The notes below the pieces were generated by a model. The model was not told the origin of the DNA, did not search any database, and saw only the letters and a program-made list of their open reading frames with translations. From NCBI RefSeq assembly GCF_904849725.1, contig NC_058521.1, positions 560,562,176 to 560,626,175 on the forward strand: a DNA stretch of 64,000 nt, in the 5' to 3' direction. The translations under genes and the position numbers were made by a program. This stretch comes from Hordeum vulgare subsp. vulgare. Its lineage: Eukaryota > Streptophyta > Magnoliopsida > Poales > Poaceae. Below, piece after piece: positions 10,036-20,947 of this stretch (positions are counted from its first letter, which is position 1; each line of letters begins with the position of its first letter).

Positions 10036-10548
10036 ATCCCCCACCACATCTCAAGGGCACATCGTGTTCCCTCGTTCCAATCACTGTTTTAATATTCGAG
10101 CAATTCAGTGAAGACCTGTTAAGGTTGAGCTTCACCTAGAACAAGTAGCTACACCCCTTTACAACTGAACAATGGACTATGCCTTAAATTGTCAGTTTGG
10201 CGTAAAGAAGCTTCACCACAAGTCTTACTAGTACTAGACTACCAAAGGCTGACCCCTCGGGTGGAGCATATAAGTCACACTCCTGGCCTATTCATGAGTT
10301 TACTAGAGATCACCCCAATCTCATAGACTGTGACCAACAGTCAGGCTCATATAGGTGTGTTCCTCCAAAGATCGCTCTGTAGGACAGCATCTTGCTTACA
10401 CACAAGCTTTAGAACACATTAAGACAATAGTCATCCTACCATGTAGTATCCGAGAGCATTGCATCTCCAACATAGTGGGTTAGTAAAATTACTCTCCTCG
10501 GTTCACCACTGGCTTGTTTTCCCACGTCCTACTTCATGGGATCTCCGA
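10036..10548 (-). other. Copia 3' untranslated region with polypurine tract
   Basis: This lies between the RNase H stop and the 3' LTR. The minus-strand sequence immediately before the LTR is GATGTGGTGGGGGAT, a good polypurine tract for plus-strand priming. No other coding signal was seen. Confidence 0.7.
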
Positions 10549-11804
10549 TCATATAGGTTGGGTTACTGCCATGGCAACTTGTGTGGGTCTCATACCCATC
10601 TCCCTCGATGCACTATCTATCACAACACGTGATAGCCCTTTAGTAAAGGGATCTGCCAGATTCTTAGCCGTTTGGATGTAATCCAACGCTATCACTCCGG
10701 AGTTTTTCAAACGTCTAACAGACTTCAATCCCATTCTTATATGTTTGTTGGACTTCATATTATCCTTTGAACTCTTCACTTTTACAATGACTGTCTGATT
10801 ATCGCAGTTCATAAGGATAGCCGAAACCGGCTTCTCAACCACAGGTAAGTCCATCAAAAGATCTCGAAGAAATTCTGCTTCGACACCAGATGTGTCTAAT
10901 GCTGTTAATTCTGCTTCCATTGTCGATCTCGTTAAGATCGTTTGCTTGCAAGACTTCGAGGAAACAACACCACCTCCAAGAGTAAATATATACCCGGTAG
11001 TGGCCTTCATCTCATTAGCATCAGAGATCCAACGCATCACTATACCCTTCAAGTACCGATGGGTATCTCATATAGTGAAGTCCGTCGTTGACAGTACCTT
11101 TCAGGTAGCGCATAATTCTTTCAACAGCACACCAATGAACATCGCCCGGGTTTGCAACAAACCGGCTAAGTTTGCTCAGAGCAAAAGCGATGTCAGGCCT
11201 CGTTGCGCTAGCTAGATACATAAGCGAACCGATAATTTAAGAGAATCTCAATTGATCTATAGTTGTGCCTTTGAACTTTCGAATCAGCACACTAGGATCA
11301 TATGGTGTTTGAGAAATTTTGCAGTCTGAATATGCAAAGCGACTCAAAATCTTCTCAACATAGTGGGATTGCACAAGTGCAATCCCACCCTCATCATCTC
11401 TCAAGAGCTTGATGTTCAAGATAACATCAGCCACTCCAAGGTCCTTCATCTCAACGTTTTGAGACAGAAAGGACTTAGCCTTCTCAATCACCTTGAAGTT
11501 GGTTCCAAATATCAGTATGTCATCAACCTACAAGCACGGTATAACTCCTTCGCCCCCACCATGGCGATAGTATACACATTTGTCAGCTTCGTTAACAGCG
11601 AAGCCAACAGATGTCAGAGTTGTATTAAACTTATCATGCCATTGCTTAGGTGCTTGCTTTAGGCCATATAAAGATTTCAACAACTTACACACTTTTCCTT
11701 CCTGACCATCTATCACAAAGCCATCTGGCTGTTGCATATAGATTTCCTCATCTAGATCTCCGTTCAGGAAAGCCATCTTAACATCCATTTGGTGAACAAG
11801 AAGA
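10549..11804 (-). pseudogene. Copia pol, 3' part: RT C-terminal portion and RNase H
   Basis: Minus-strand segments read MDVKMAFLNGDLDEEIYMQQPDGF and KSLYGLKQAPKQW (11528-11788), MKDLGVADVILNIKLL (11237-11491), SATRPDIAFALSKLSRF (11021-11221) and an RNase H part with [26 protein letters not shown] and [12 protein letters not shown] (10549-11052). These are the standard copia RT and RNase H blocks. At least three frame changes separate them, and the YVDD-type catalytic motif region falls in a break. The 5' half of this reading frame lies across the gypsy insertion, at 24695-26849. Confidence 0.85.
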
Positions 11805-11809
11805 CCATG

Positions 11810-12294
11810 TGTCGTGGTTTTGTCATGGCAGATGTCCTCGTGAAAGGACTTAGTACGGGAACCATCGCACTTTGGTGACGACTCAAAGGGGTTGAACAGG
11901 AGGAGCGCGGCGGGTTACCCAGGTTCGGCCCCTCGCGTGGAGGTAATAGCCTACGTCCTGCTTGGCGTGTATTGATGTGGACTCGATTACAAGAAAGGCA
12001 TAACTCGCCTTACCTAATACTCGATGATTTCTAATCTGCCTATCCCCCTTCAAACTCGCCTTTATATAGAGGTCGAGGCTCTAGGGTTTACAAGAGTCCC
12101 TTCCTCTTTACAAATCGTGACCACCGCGGCCTCTGAGTCGCCGTCTTGCAAAACCCAGAGACCTTCCTTAAATCACAACCATCTTGCGGCTTTAAACCGC
12201 CCAGGCTGAGGCCCAAATGAGTCAAAGGATGAACCGCCTTACTAGTAACCCGGCCCATATTGGGCGGGTCACTTAATAAGCAATATCCCCAACA
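11810..12294 (-). repeat. 3' LTR of the Tat-like gypsy element
   Basis: 485 bp, TG...CA bounded. The minus-strand TATA box lies at 12061-12068 (CTATATAAAGG). It differs from the 5' LTR at about eight sites, nearly all transitions. Confidence 0.93.
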
Positions 12295-12311
12295 TTAGGC
12301 CCCAAATTGAC
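12295..12311 (-). promoter_or_regulatory. Polypurine tract of the Tat-like element
   Basis: Minus-strand sequence directly before the 3' LTR reads ATTTGGGGCCTAA. This is a G-rich purine tract in the position required to prime plus-strand DNA synthesis. Confidence 0.6.
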
Positions 12312-12597
12312 TTGAATCTTCATGCCAATGCTTCTGTTTTAGTTGAAGGCGATTCACTCCTTTGTGTTCCTCCATACGCCAGAAATTTTAACTCGCCAAC
12401 CGATACCGGAAAAAGTCTTTGAGCCGCCAATGCATTTCCCTTCAGCACTTTCCTTAGCCCTCGACTTTCGGGAAATTTAACACAATCCCAACGGATCTTT
12501 AGTGCATCATTATCCCAAAATTTTCGGACGTCATCATGGCGAATCTTTTGTTCCCAAGCGGTTCCCGCTCACGGCGCCTCGATTCCAGCGCCTGTCC

Positions 12598-12886
12598 TGA
12601 TAAATAGGCGGAAGGGACAGGGCTGACGCTGGCCACCTACCAGTCTCGTCAGTCCCCCCCCCATTATCGCAACAGAGAACCGCACCGCTTCTCGAGGGTT
12701 TCGCCGCCGGCCGCAAACTCCGCCCCCGTTCGAAGAACTCCAGTGCTGCCCGCAAGCCATCGCCGTTCGAGGAGCTCCGGCGCCGCCCGCAAGCCGTCGC
12801 CGTCGCCACGCTCCGCCGCCGCCGAGGGTCCCTTCATTCTCCAACAGCCTCCATCACCGCCGATCTTCTTCGACCAAGATCTTCAG
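12598..12886 (+). promoter_or_regulatory. Putative promoter and 5' UTR exon of the antisense gene
   Basis: On the plus strand a TATA-like TGATAAATAGG (12598-12608) precedes a GC-rich leader. The leader ends in a splice-donor-like TTCAG|GTTAGG at 12886/12887. An acceptor-like TTTGGAG|C lies at 13420-13421, one base before the favoured ATG at 13423. This arrangement suggests an untranslated first exon with a ~535-bp intron. Transcription was not observed; this is inferred from sequence only. Confidence 0.35.
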
Positions 12887-13422
12887 GTTAGGCCACTGTT
12901 TCCCCTTCTTTAAGGGTAGATTTATTTCTTGTTCATGCTGCCGCCATTGCCATGCTTCCGCCTTTGCCATAGTTCCGAAGCCCTCTGCTCGCAACCATCT
13001 ATTACCCTCGAACTGATTAGTCCGAGTGCCATTAGGGCACCCAGTGCCTCGAATAATCTTATCCATCTGTGCTCTTGCGAATTTTCTAAATACACTAGTT
13101 TCTTCAAACATGAGGCACCACCCTGATCACACATCGTTCATGTTTTAGCCATGTCCGCAAGCTTTTATATCTGTTCAACAGATCCATTCCTCATTCACTG
13201 TTTGTAAAAAGCTGTTCGGAAACTTCGTCCTTCCCTTAGTGTTTCGGAGAGAATAAATTTCACCGCCCACAGTAGCATCGCTTCTGAGAATAGCCCTGCT
13301 CCGATAAGTCGCCACATCAGCCCAACCCGGCCTCCCAGTCCGGCGGGTCAAGCAAGAACTGATCCCGATTCACATAATAAATGTTCGAGACATGTAATAC
13401 CATATTCTTATCTATTTGGAGC

Positions 13423-16400
13423 ATGGGTGCCGTTTTCAAGAGCGACTGGCTTCCTACCAAAGTCGATGATGCTGTTTTGGCAAATTACGTGAAAACGGGC
13501 TGCTTGGATCCTCAAGACGTCATTGGATGGCGCACCGGGTTAGGAGAAGACCTCCCCAACCCCAAGGAAGGGGAGATAGTAGTTTTTGTGGAACACTTGG
13601 AACGGGGTTTTAAGCCGCCCGGATCTAAATTCCTTAGGGACGCTCTGACCTTCATGAATGTCCGACTCCAGGATTTGGGCCCCAATTCCATAAGCAACCT
13701 AAGTCAATTCCAAGTCCTTTGCGAAGCTTATCTGCGGATCGAGCCTTCCGTCCCTCTGTTTTGGTACTTTTTCCACTTGAATCGCCAGACGGAATTCCAC
13801 AATGGCCCCAGTTTGGAACTTGGCGGGGTCAACGTCCAGCGTCGCAGGGACAGTCCGTTTCCTTCACTCACTATGCCTAGCCACCCCTAAGGCTGGGGTG
13901 AATCTTGGTTTTACTGCAAAGAAACCTCCCCTGCCGGCGAGAACAAACTTCTGGGCTACAGGCCAACCCGCCTTCCAGTCAATTTTAAGCTCCCTGACAA
14001 GCTCACCGAGGAAGAAGAGTCGGACTTCATCCCAATTCTATCCGAACTGAGATCCTTGACGAACAACGGTCTCACCGGGGTTGACCTGATCCGCTGCTGG
14101 GTCGAATGGCGGATCCTTCCTCTGAGCCGCCGAGATGGTCTGATGTGCGAATTTGACGGCACTCTGGATCATCCCCAATGCTACTTCCACACAGCATTAA
14201 CGGAAAAAGACATCGTCGCCATCATCAGAAAGCTGACCGGCGAACCTGCAGCAAAATGCGGCCAAATCGGCCTTAAGCCCTTCTGCAAGATTAACCCGGC
14301 ACCCAAGGTAACCAAAGCTAACTCGCCCTCAACTTTTTATTCCATCTGTTTTACTGCCATCATGACTTCATGCCATATTCCTTTCCAGAAAGGCGACAAG
14401 TTCTGGTCTAGGAGACCTAAGAAACAAGCCATGAAGAGTGCTAAGCCGCCTTCCAAGAAAAACAAGGGCAAAGGTAAATCTACTGCGGCCGAGCCATCTG
14501 AAGTCGACGAATCTCAAGCTGGTGACGCACTCTCAGAGGTACCAATCCGTCCTCTTTTTCACTCGCCACCTATCACCTTTTAACTTTTATTTATATCTCT
14601 CACTCCTCTTGTAACAGAATGAAGATAACGGAAGCCAAGAGGACTCCGTCGAGGTAATTTCCGTCTCCTCCGATTCATCTCCTTCCTCGCCTAAGCCGGC
14701 CCGGCGAATATGTGGGAAAGTCCCCTTCTCACATCCGGATGCCCATTTGGACCCAAATTTCTTATTGAAGAGAACACAGCACGCCTCGAACCGGAAAACG
14801 CGAAGTCACTCCGGCGATCTAATACCTGGCTTGCCAACAAAGAACAAAAGAAAACCAAGCAAGGTACCTCCCTTTTTTTATTTGAGCAACCATTGTTCGT
14901 GCTGCTTTTGGGTCACAGTCATAACCCGCCTGTATTATCGATGTATAAATTCTGCAGGATTCTCCCCCTACTTCTGGCGACTCAGTGATGTCGACCCTTC
15001 CACCAATGATCCGAGTCCCGGGGTAAGTTTCTCGCCCTGATCCTTGAGAATAGCGCTCTTTTTAATTTTTTAACACACCTATCTCTTTCGTTAGGGCACA
15101 AGCCAAAAAGAGGAAGACCAGTGGATCAATCCCTGACGCCACTTCTGAGCTTCCAAGGAAAGCTACTCCGACTCAAGAAGATCCGAGTCAAGATGAGCCG
15201 ACAATTCAAGCGGACCTTCCTGAGTCGCCCAAAGGATCAATGGATGTCCCTAGATCACCGATCGTAATGGCGACAGCTGATGACCCAGATGCTGTAGTCA
15301 TTACTGGTTCTGGTTTCTCCAAGCCGGCAACAACAATCCTCTCCAAACATATAGCATCCCCTTCTCCATCAATTCCCGAGTCTGGGCCTTCCAAGGCGAA
15401 ACTTTCTGACTATGCAGGTCTGGAGTTTAAAGAACTCTGTTCTGGTTTCTCAAGTCGCCTGGAAGCGAGTTACGAGATGGAAAAGAATCTGCTAAAGATG
15501 TTAAATAACAAGCATGAGGTAAACTTTTATACTCTATACTATCTCCATTAACCCCCAATGGGCCGGCTCATCAGTAAAAGGATGAGCCGGGTCTTGATTT
15601 CTGTATAATTTTTCTTGAGAATTATACATTAGCCCCCAAGTGTCAGGGGTATTGCCTTGCAATATCGATGAGACTTGTCCTTGTTTTAAATTTTGAACAG
15701 GAAAGCCTTGCCCAGACCGAACTGGCCCTGGGCGACTTAAGGAGAAACTTGTCTGATCAACAAGATGCCCGAACTCAGTCGGAAGACAAATATAAGTTGG
15801 CTCTGGTTGAACTGGAAAAGCTCAAAGCCGAGTTAGAAAGAACTCAGGCTGATCAAAGCGCGGCTTTGAAGAGAGCCGAAAAAGCAGAAGCAAAGCTGGC
15901 GACTGTCCAACAGGAGCTATCCGGCTTAAAGCGCCATATCTCCAACATGACACAAGCCATCTTTGGTAAGCTTTACCTAACTCTCTAACTTTATCCTCTT
16001 CCTTGGGCAAATTCCTTAATGTTAACTTACCGGTTATCAATTCCCAGGCTCGAGAGTCGCCAATCTGCAAGACGACTGCGTGTTGATGCTGAAGGCGATC
16101 TATACGCTGACGGAACAACTGTACACAGGCAGTGTGCTGACCGTTAAAGCCGTAATAGGTGCAAAAGAGCCCATCACTTCCATCAAGAAGGTGCTTGGAT
16201 ATCTATCCACACTTCCTCCCCAGATCGGCGAGTTAACCCGGTCTGCCGCCCGGAAGGGTGTCCTGACGGCTCTGAGTCGCTGCTTGGCGTACGCTCCGGA
16301 AATTAATTTGGAAGAAGTAGCTGCCGACTTCCCTCAGCTTAAAGATGACGGCTCGGAGTTCGTGGAAGAAGACTACCAGAAGGTTGTCAAAGATTCTCGG

Positions 16401-16667
16401 CTGGCCGCAACTCAACTCGCCGCCAGCCTTGACTTAACAAAATATCAGGCGGCTTACGATGGTAAGAATAAGAAAATCAGCCCGCCAACCTTCGTGGTGA
16501 CCAGCCTAATCCCTCGGCGACCCAAGAACCCCTTCGACTGGGAAGCAGACCTAGCATCCATCTTGACCGATGAAGATGATTTTGCTTCTTTGTCCAAGTG
16601 CAATTGGGTCTTGGGCGATTTACAAATCGAAGCCGGTCAAATCTCGCGCCAGGATTTAGGGAAGTAG
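13423..16667 (+). pseudogene. Spliced antisense gene: gypsy-type putative plant transposase-like protein, one nonsense codon
   Basis: Coding exons: 13423-14307, 14389-14538, 14618-14863, 14958-15022, 15095-15518, 15701-15965, 16048-16667. Every junction is GT-AG and every phase matches (0,0,0,2,0,1), giving about 884 residues. Exon 1 (KSDWLPTKVDDAVL, GEIVVFVEHLERGFKPP, CKETSPAGENKLLGYRP, GVDLIRCWVEWRILPLSRR) resembles the domain annotated in grasses as 'putative gypsy-type transposase'. The middle exons are Ser/Pro/Lys-rich and disordered-looking. Exon 6 is a strong coiled coil (ELEKLKAELERTQAD, KAEAKLATVQQEL). The last exon has a conserved-looking C-terminus. The only lesion seen is TAA at 13888-13890. 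It lies antisense to gag-pol, between pol and the 3' LTR. Upstream ATG at 13381 is also in frame. Function unknown. Confidence 0.75.
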
Positions 16668-16932
16668 ACCTTTCTCGAATTTGGTCCATGAACCATGTAA
16701 TAGTTAATACTATCTTTTGATGACCCCTTCTGCCAAAAAACACAACCTCATATCGCTTTTGAAGCGGTTTGAAATATTTGATCCGCCTTTATAAAAATCT
16801 TCTGCAATGCTTAATCCGCCAAGGACAGACCTCTGAACATATCATCTGGGAACATAAAAGACACTGCAAGTAGTTTCAAAAAAAACATGCAGAGGATAGA
16901 AAAAACCTCCAAGTTCAAACCTTAACACCAGT

Positions 16933-17620
16933 AATGCAGGTTTCGTCGGCTCATACGGTCGCAACAGGGGGAGACGAGTCAGAAAGCTCGTGCACCCACC
17001 CCTAATGCAGGTTTCGTCGGCTCATACGGTCGCGACAGGAGGAGGCGAGTCAGAAAGCTCGTGCACCCACCCTTAATGCAGGTTTCGTCGGCTCATACGG
17101 TCGCGACAGGGGGAGGCGAGTCAGAAAGCTCGTGCACCCACCCTTAATGCAGGTTTCGTCGGCTCATACGGTCGCGACAGGGGGAGGCGAGTCAGAAAGC
17201 TCGTGCACCCACCCTTAATGCAGGTTTCGTCGGCTCATACGGTCGCGACAGGGGGAGGCGAGTCAAAAAGCTCGTGCACCCACCCTAAATGCAGGTTTCG
17301 TCGGCTCATACGGTCGCGACAGGAGGAGGCGAGTCAAAAAGCTCGTGCACCCACCCTAAATGCAGGTTTCGTCAGCTCATACGGTCGCGACAGGGGGAGG
17401 CGAGTCAAAAAAGCTCGTGCACCCACCCTGAATGCAGGTTTCGTCGGCTCATACGGTCGCGACAGGGGGAGGCGAGTCAAAAAGCTCGTGCACCCACCCT
17501 AAATGCAGGTTTCGTCGGCTCATACGGTCGCGACAGGGGGAGGCGAGTCAGAAAGCTCGTGCACCCACCCTAAATGCATGTTCTGTCGGCTCATAAGGTC
17601 GCAACAGGATGACACAAATT
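16933..17620. repeat. 71-bp tandem array, about 9.5 copies
   Basis: Units start with AATGCAGGTTTCGTCGGCTC at 16933, 17004, 17075, 17146, 17217, 17288 and 17359, then 17431, 17502 and 17573. The period is exactly 71 except for one unit with an extra A. Each unit continues CATACGGTCGCGACAGGGGG, AGGCGAGTCA(G/A)AAAGCTCG and TGCACCCACCC. Units are over 90% identical and the last is degenerate. The array lies between the end of pol and the end of the antisense gene, so it is in the 3' untranslated parts of both. Confidence 0.95.
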
Positions 17621-17716
17621 GCTCTTTTTTAAGGAAGAAGCCCCCAAGTCGGGGAACATTTTATTACTTCATAACGAGACTGAAAAAAACTTACAAAGCA
17701 TGGAGTTTTTAAGAAC

Positions 17717-20700
17717 TCAAGTGTAGTAAGGCCGCAAATGGGCAATATTCCAAGGGCGAGTTGACTCAGCCTCCGTAGTCGGTCGATCAGGCCGAAGATC
17801 CATCAAGTAGTAAGAGCCGTTGCGGAGGTTCTTGCTGACGACGAAAGGCCCTTCCCAAGGGGGCGAGAGCTTGTGCATGCCTGCCCGATCTTGTATCAGA
17901 CGAAGTACCAAGTCACCCTCCTGGAAAGCCCGACTCTTAACCCGGCGACTATGATAACGCCGCAGATCTTGCTGATAGATAGCTGAACGAGCCGCCGCTA
18001 AGTCACGCGCCTCTTCCAAGGCATCCAAGGAATCCTGGCGCGCCAACTCATTATCTTGCTCCACATATGCGGCGACTCTAAGAGAATCATGTCTTATGTC
18101 GGTAGGAAGGACAGCTTCTGCTCCATAGACCAAAAAGAAAGGCGTGAACCCCGTGGATCGATTCGGAGTGGTCCGGATGCTCCATAATACCGAAGGTAGT
18201 TCCTCAACCCAACACCCTGGAGTTCTTTCCAGGGGAACCATGAGGCGAGGTTTAATCCCTCGTAGGACTTCCTGATTCGCCCGCTCCGCTTGCCCGTTTG
18301 ACTGCGGGTGAGCAACTGCAGAAATATCAAGCCGGATATGTTCACGGCGACAAAAATCCAGCATCGCTCCTTGGGACAAGTTAGTACCATTGTCCGTGAT
18401 AATACTGTGTGGATATCCAAAACAGAAAACAGCTTTTTCAGAAATTTGACCGCAGTCTCCGCATCGCAAGCCCTAACAGGTTCCGCCTCAATCCATTTAG
18501 TGAACTTATCAACCGCCACCGATAAGTGAGTTTTCTTGTTGGAGGACATCTTAAAGGGACCGACCATGTCCAGCCCCCAGACCGCGAAAGGCCAAGTAAT
18601 GGGAATCATCCTCAATTCTTGAGCCGGCACATGAGCCTGCCTCCCATATCGTTGGCACCCCTCACACCGCCGTACTATATCTTCTGCATCTGCGTGAGCC
18701 GTCAACCAGAAGAAACCATGTCGAAAGGCTTTTGATACCAAAGAACGTGACCCGGCGTGATGCCCACAATCTCCAGAATGGATGTCATTTAGGATTATGC
18801 ATCCTTCCTCGGAAGAGACGCACCGCTGAAAGACCCCTGAAGCACTTCGTTTATATAGCTCGCCATCAATGATGACCATGGACTTGCTACGCCGAACAAT
18901 CTGGCGAGCCAAAACTTCATCAGTGGGTAACTCGCCTCGAGCGAGATAAGCCAGATAAGGAAGAGCCCAATCCGGAGTGACATGGAGAGCCGCCACAAGC
19001 TGAGACTCGGGATCTGGTATCGCCAATTCCTCCTCCGTGGGTGCAGTCACAGATGGTTTATGCAAGACATCCAAGAAAACATTAGGGGGGACCGGTTTTC
19101 TCTGTGAGCCGAGTCGCGAGAGGGCATCAGCTGCTTCGTTGAGTCGCCGATCAACATGATCAACCTGGTACCCATGAAAATAGCCCGCCACGTCAGACAC
19201 AGCTCGCCTGTAAGCCGCCATCATAGGATCTCGAGAGTCCCAGGTGCCCGAAACCTGTTGCGCCACCAAATCTGAATCCCCAAAGCATCTGACTCGGGTT
19301 AGGTTCATCTCTTTTGCCAGTCGCAAACCGTGAAGCGGAGCTTCATATTCTGCCGCATTATTTGTGCAAGGGAACATGAGCCGGAGAACGTAGCAGAACT
19401 TATCTCCTTGAGGGGATATCAACACCACACCCGCCCCCGAGCCCTCCAACTGCCTGGATCCATCAAAATAAATAGTCCAATAGGTAAGGTCAAGCCGATC
19501 TTCCAGAGCCTGAAGCTCCGTCCAATCGTTGACGAAATCAACTAGTGCCTGGGACTTGATGGCCGTGTGGGGGGTATATTGTATGTGATTCGACCCAAGT
19601 TCTATTGCCCATTTGGCGATTCGTCCTGTTGCCTCGCGGTTTTGGATGACGTCACCGAGGGGCGCGGAACTGACCACGGTGATCGGGTGTTCCTGGAAAT
19701 AATGTTTAAGTTTTCGACTCGCCATGAACACCCCATAGACCAGTTTCTGCCAATGTGGGTATCGCTGTTTGGAAAGAGTTAACACCTCACTGATAAAGTA
19801 CACCGGGCGTTGCACCGGGTATTCCTTTCCTTCCTCCTTTCTTTCGACGACCACAGCCACGCTGACCGCTTTGGAATTCGCGGCGATATACAGGAGCATA
19901 GGCTCCTTTTCAGTCAGGGCCGCCAGGACCGGCGGGTTAACCAATTGATGTTTCAAGGCCTGAAATGCCTCGTCAGCCTCCTCTGTCCATACGAATCGGT
20001 CGGACTTTCTCAACAATTGATAAAGAGGAATCGCCTTTTCTCCGAGGCGGCTCACGAAACGACTGATAGCCGCAATACGACCCGCCAATCGCTGAACTTG
20101 ATTAACATTCATTGGCTTGCCGAGGGAAGTAACCGCCTCAATTTTGTCCGGGTTAGCCTCGATGCCGCGCTCCGATACCAAGAAACCTAGTAGTTTTCCC
20201 GCAGGTACGCCGAAAACGCACTTGGTAGGATTTAGCTTCATCTGATATACCCGTAAATTATCAAAGGTTTCCTTAAGGTCTTCCAGAAGTGTCTCCTCCC
20301 GGCGGGTCTTGATCACAATGTCGTCAACATAGGCATGAACGTTGCGGCCAATTTGGTTATGAAGACAATTCTGGATGCAGCGTTGGTAAGTCGCCCCTGC
20401 GCTCTTGAGCCCGAACGGCATGGACACATAGCAAAAGGCCCCGAAGGGGATTATGAAGGCGGTCTTCTCCTGATCTTCCACAGCCATTTTAATCTGATGA
20501 TAACCTGAATAGGCGTCCAAAAAGCACAATCGTTCGCATCCCGCCACCGAGTCAATGATTTGGTCGATGCGGGGAAGAGCGAAAGGATCCTTGGGACAAG
20601 CTCTGTTGAGGTCCGTATAGTCAATACACATACGGAACGTGCCATTCCGTATAGTCAATACACATACGGAACGTGCCATTCTTCTTGAGTACTAACACCG

Positions 20701-20945
20701 GGTTAGCTAGCCATTTGGGGTGAAAGACTTCCACGATGAACCCGGCGGCTAAAAGACGGGCGACTTCCTCTCCAATCGCCTTCCGTCGCTCCTCGTTAAA
20801 CCTGCGAAGGTATTGTTGGACAGGTTTGCATTTTGGGTCAATATTAAGATGGTGCTCAGCGAATTCTCTCGGTACACCCGGCATGTCAGAGGGCTTCCAT
20901 GCGAAGATGTCCCGATTCTCACGGATGAATTCGATGAGCGCGCTT
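17717..20945 (-). pseudogene. Gypsy pol: RT, RNase H, archaeal-type RNase H, integrase
   Basis: Minus-strand order: RT (KPVQQYLRRFNEERRKAI, VLVLKKNGTFRMCIDYT, FCYVSMPFGLKSAGATYQR, AYVDDIVIKTR); the standard gypsy RNase H (EPMLLYIAANSKAVSVAVV, KQRYPHWQKLVYGV); then a second RNase H (WTIYFDGSRQLEGSGAGVVL, NNAAEYEA, CFGDSDLVAQQVSG); then integrase with an HHCC-type zinc finger (CEGCQRYGRQAH), LDMVGPF, ITDNGTN and HPQSNGQAERANQEV as the D, D and E blocks. The second RNase H is the archaeal type known from Tat/Ogre elements. Lesions: a stop near 20946, a 34-bp tandem duplication at 20612-20679 and a frameshift near 18470 inside integrase. No chromodomain follows. Confidence 0.88.
20612..20679. repeat. 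34-bp tandem duplication breaking the RT frame
   Basis: The segment CCGTATAGTCAATACACATA plus 14 bases occurs twice in perfect tandem. Because 34 is not a multiple of three, it shifts the RT reading frame right after the NGTFRMCIDYT block. A perfect copy implies a recent event, most likely replication or reverse-transcription slippage. Confidence 0.9.
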
Positions 20946-20947
20946 TC

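Noticed and set aside
11805..11809. CCATG next to the 3' LTR as a NcoI-like chance match
   Set aside because: It is exactly repeated at 24695-24699, and the copia RT reading continues across the joined site, so it is a true target duplication.
16933..17620. CRISPR-like array
   Set aside because: Units are contiguous tandem repeats with no unique spacers, and the DNA is from a plant nucleus.
16921..17712. Repetitive protein-like frames over the 71-bp array
   Set aside because: They are a by-product of a repeat without stop codons in two frames; 71 is not a multiple of three, so the frame changes from unit to unit.
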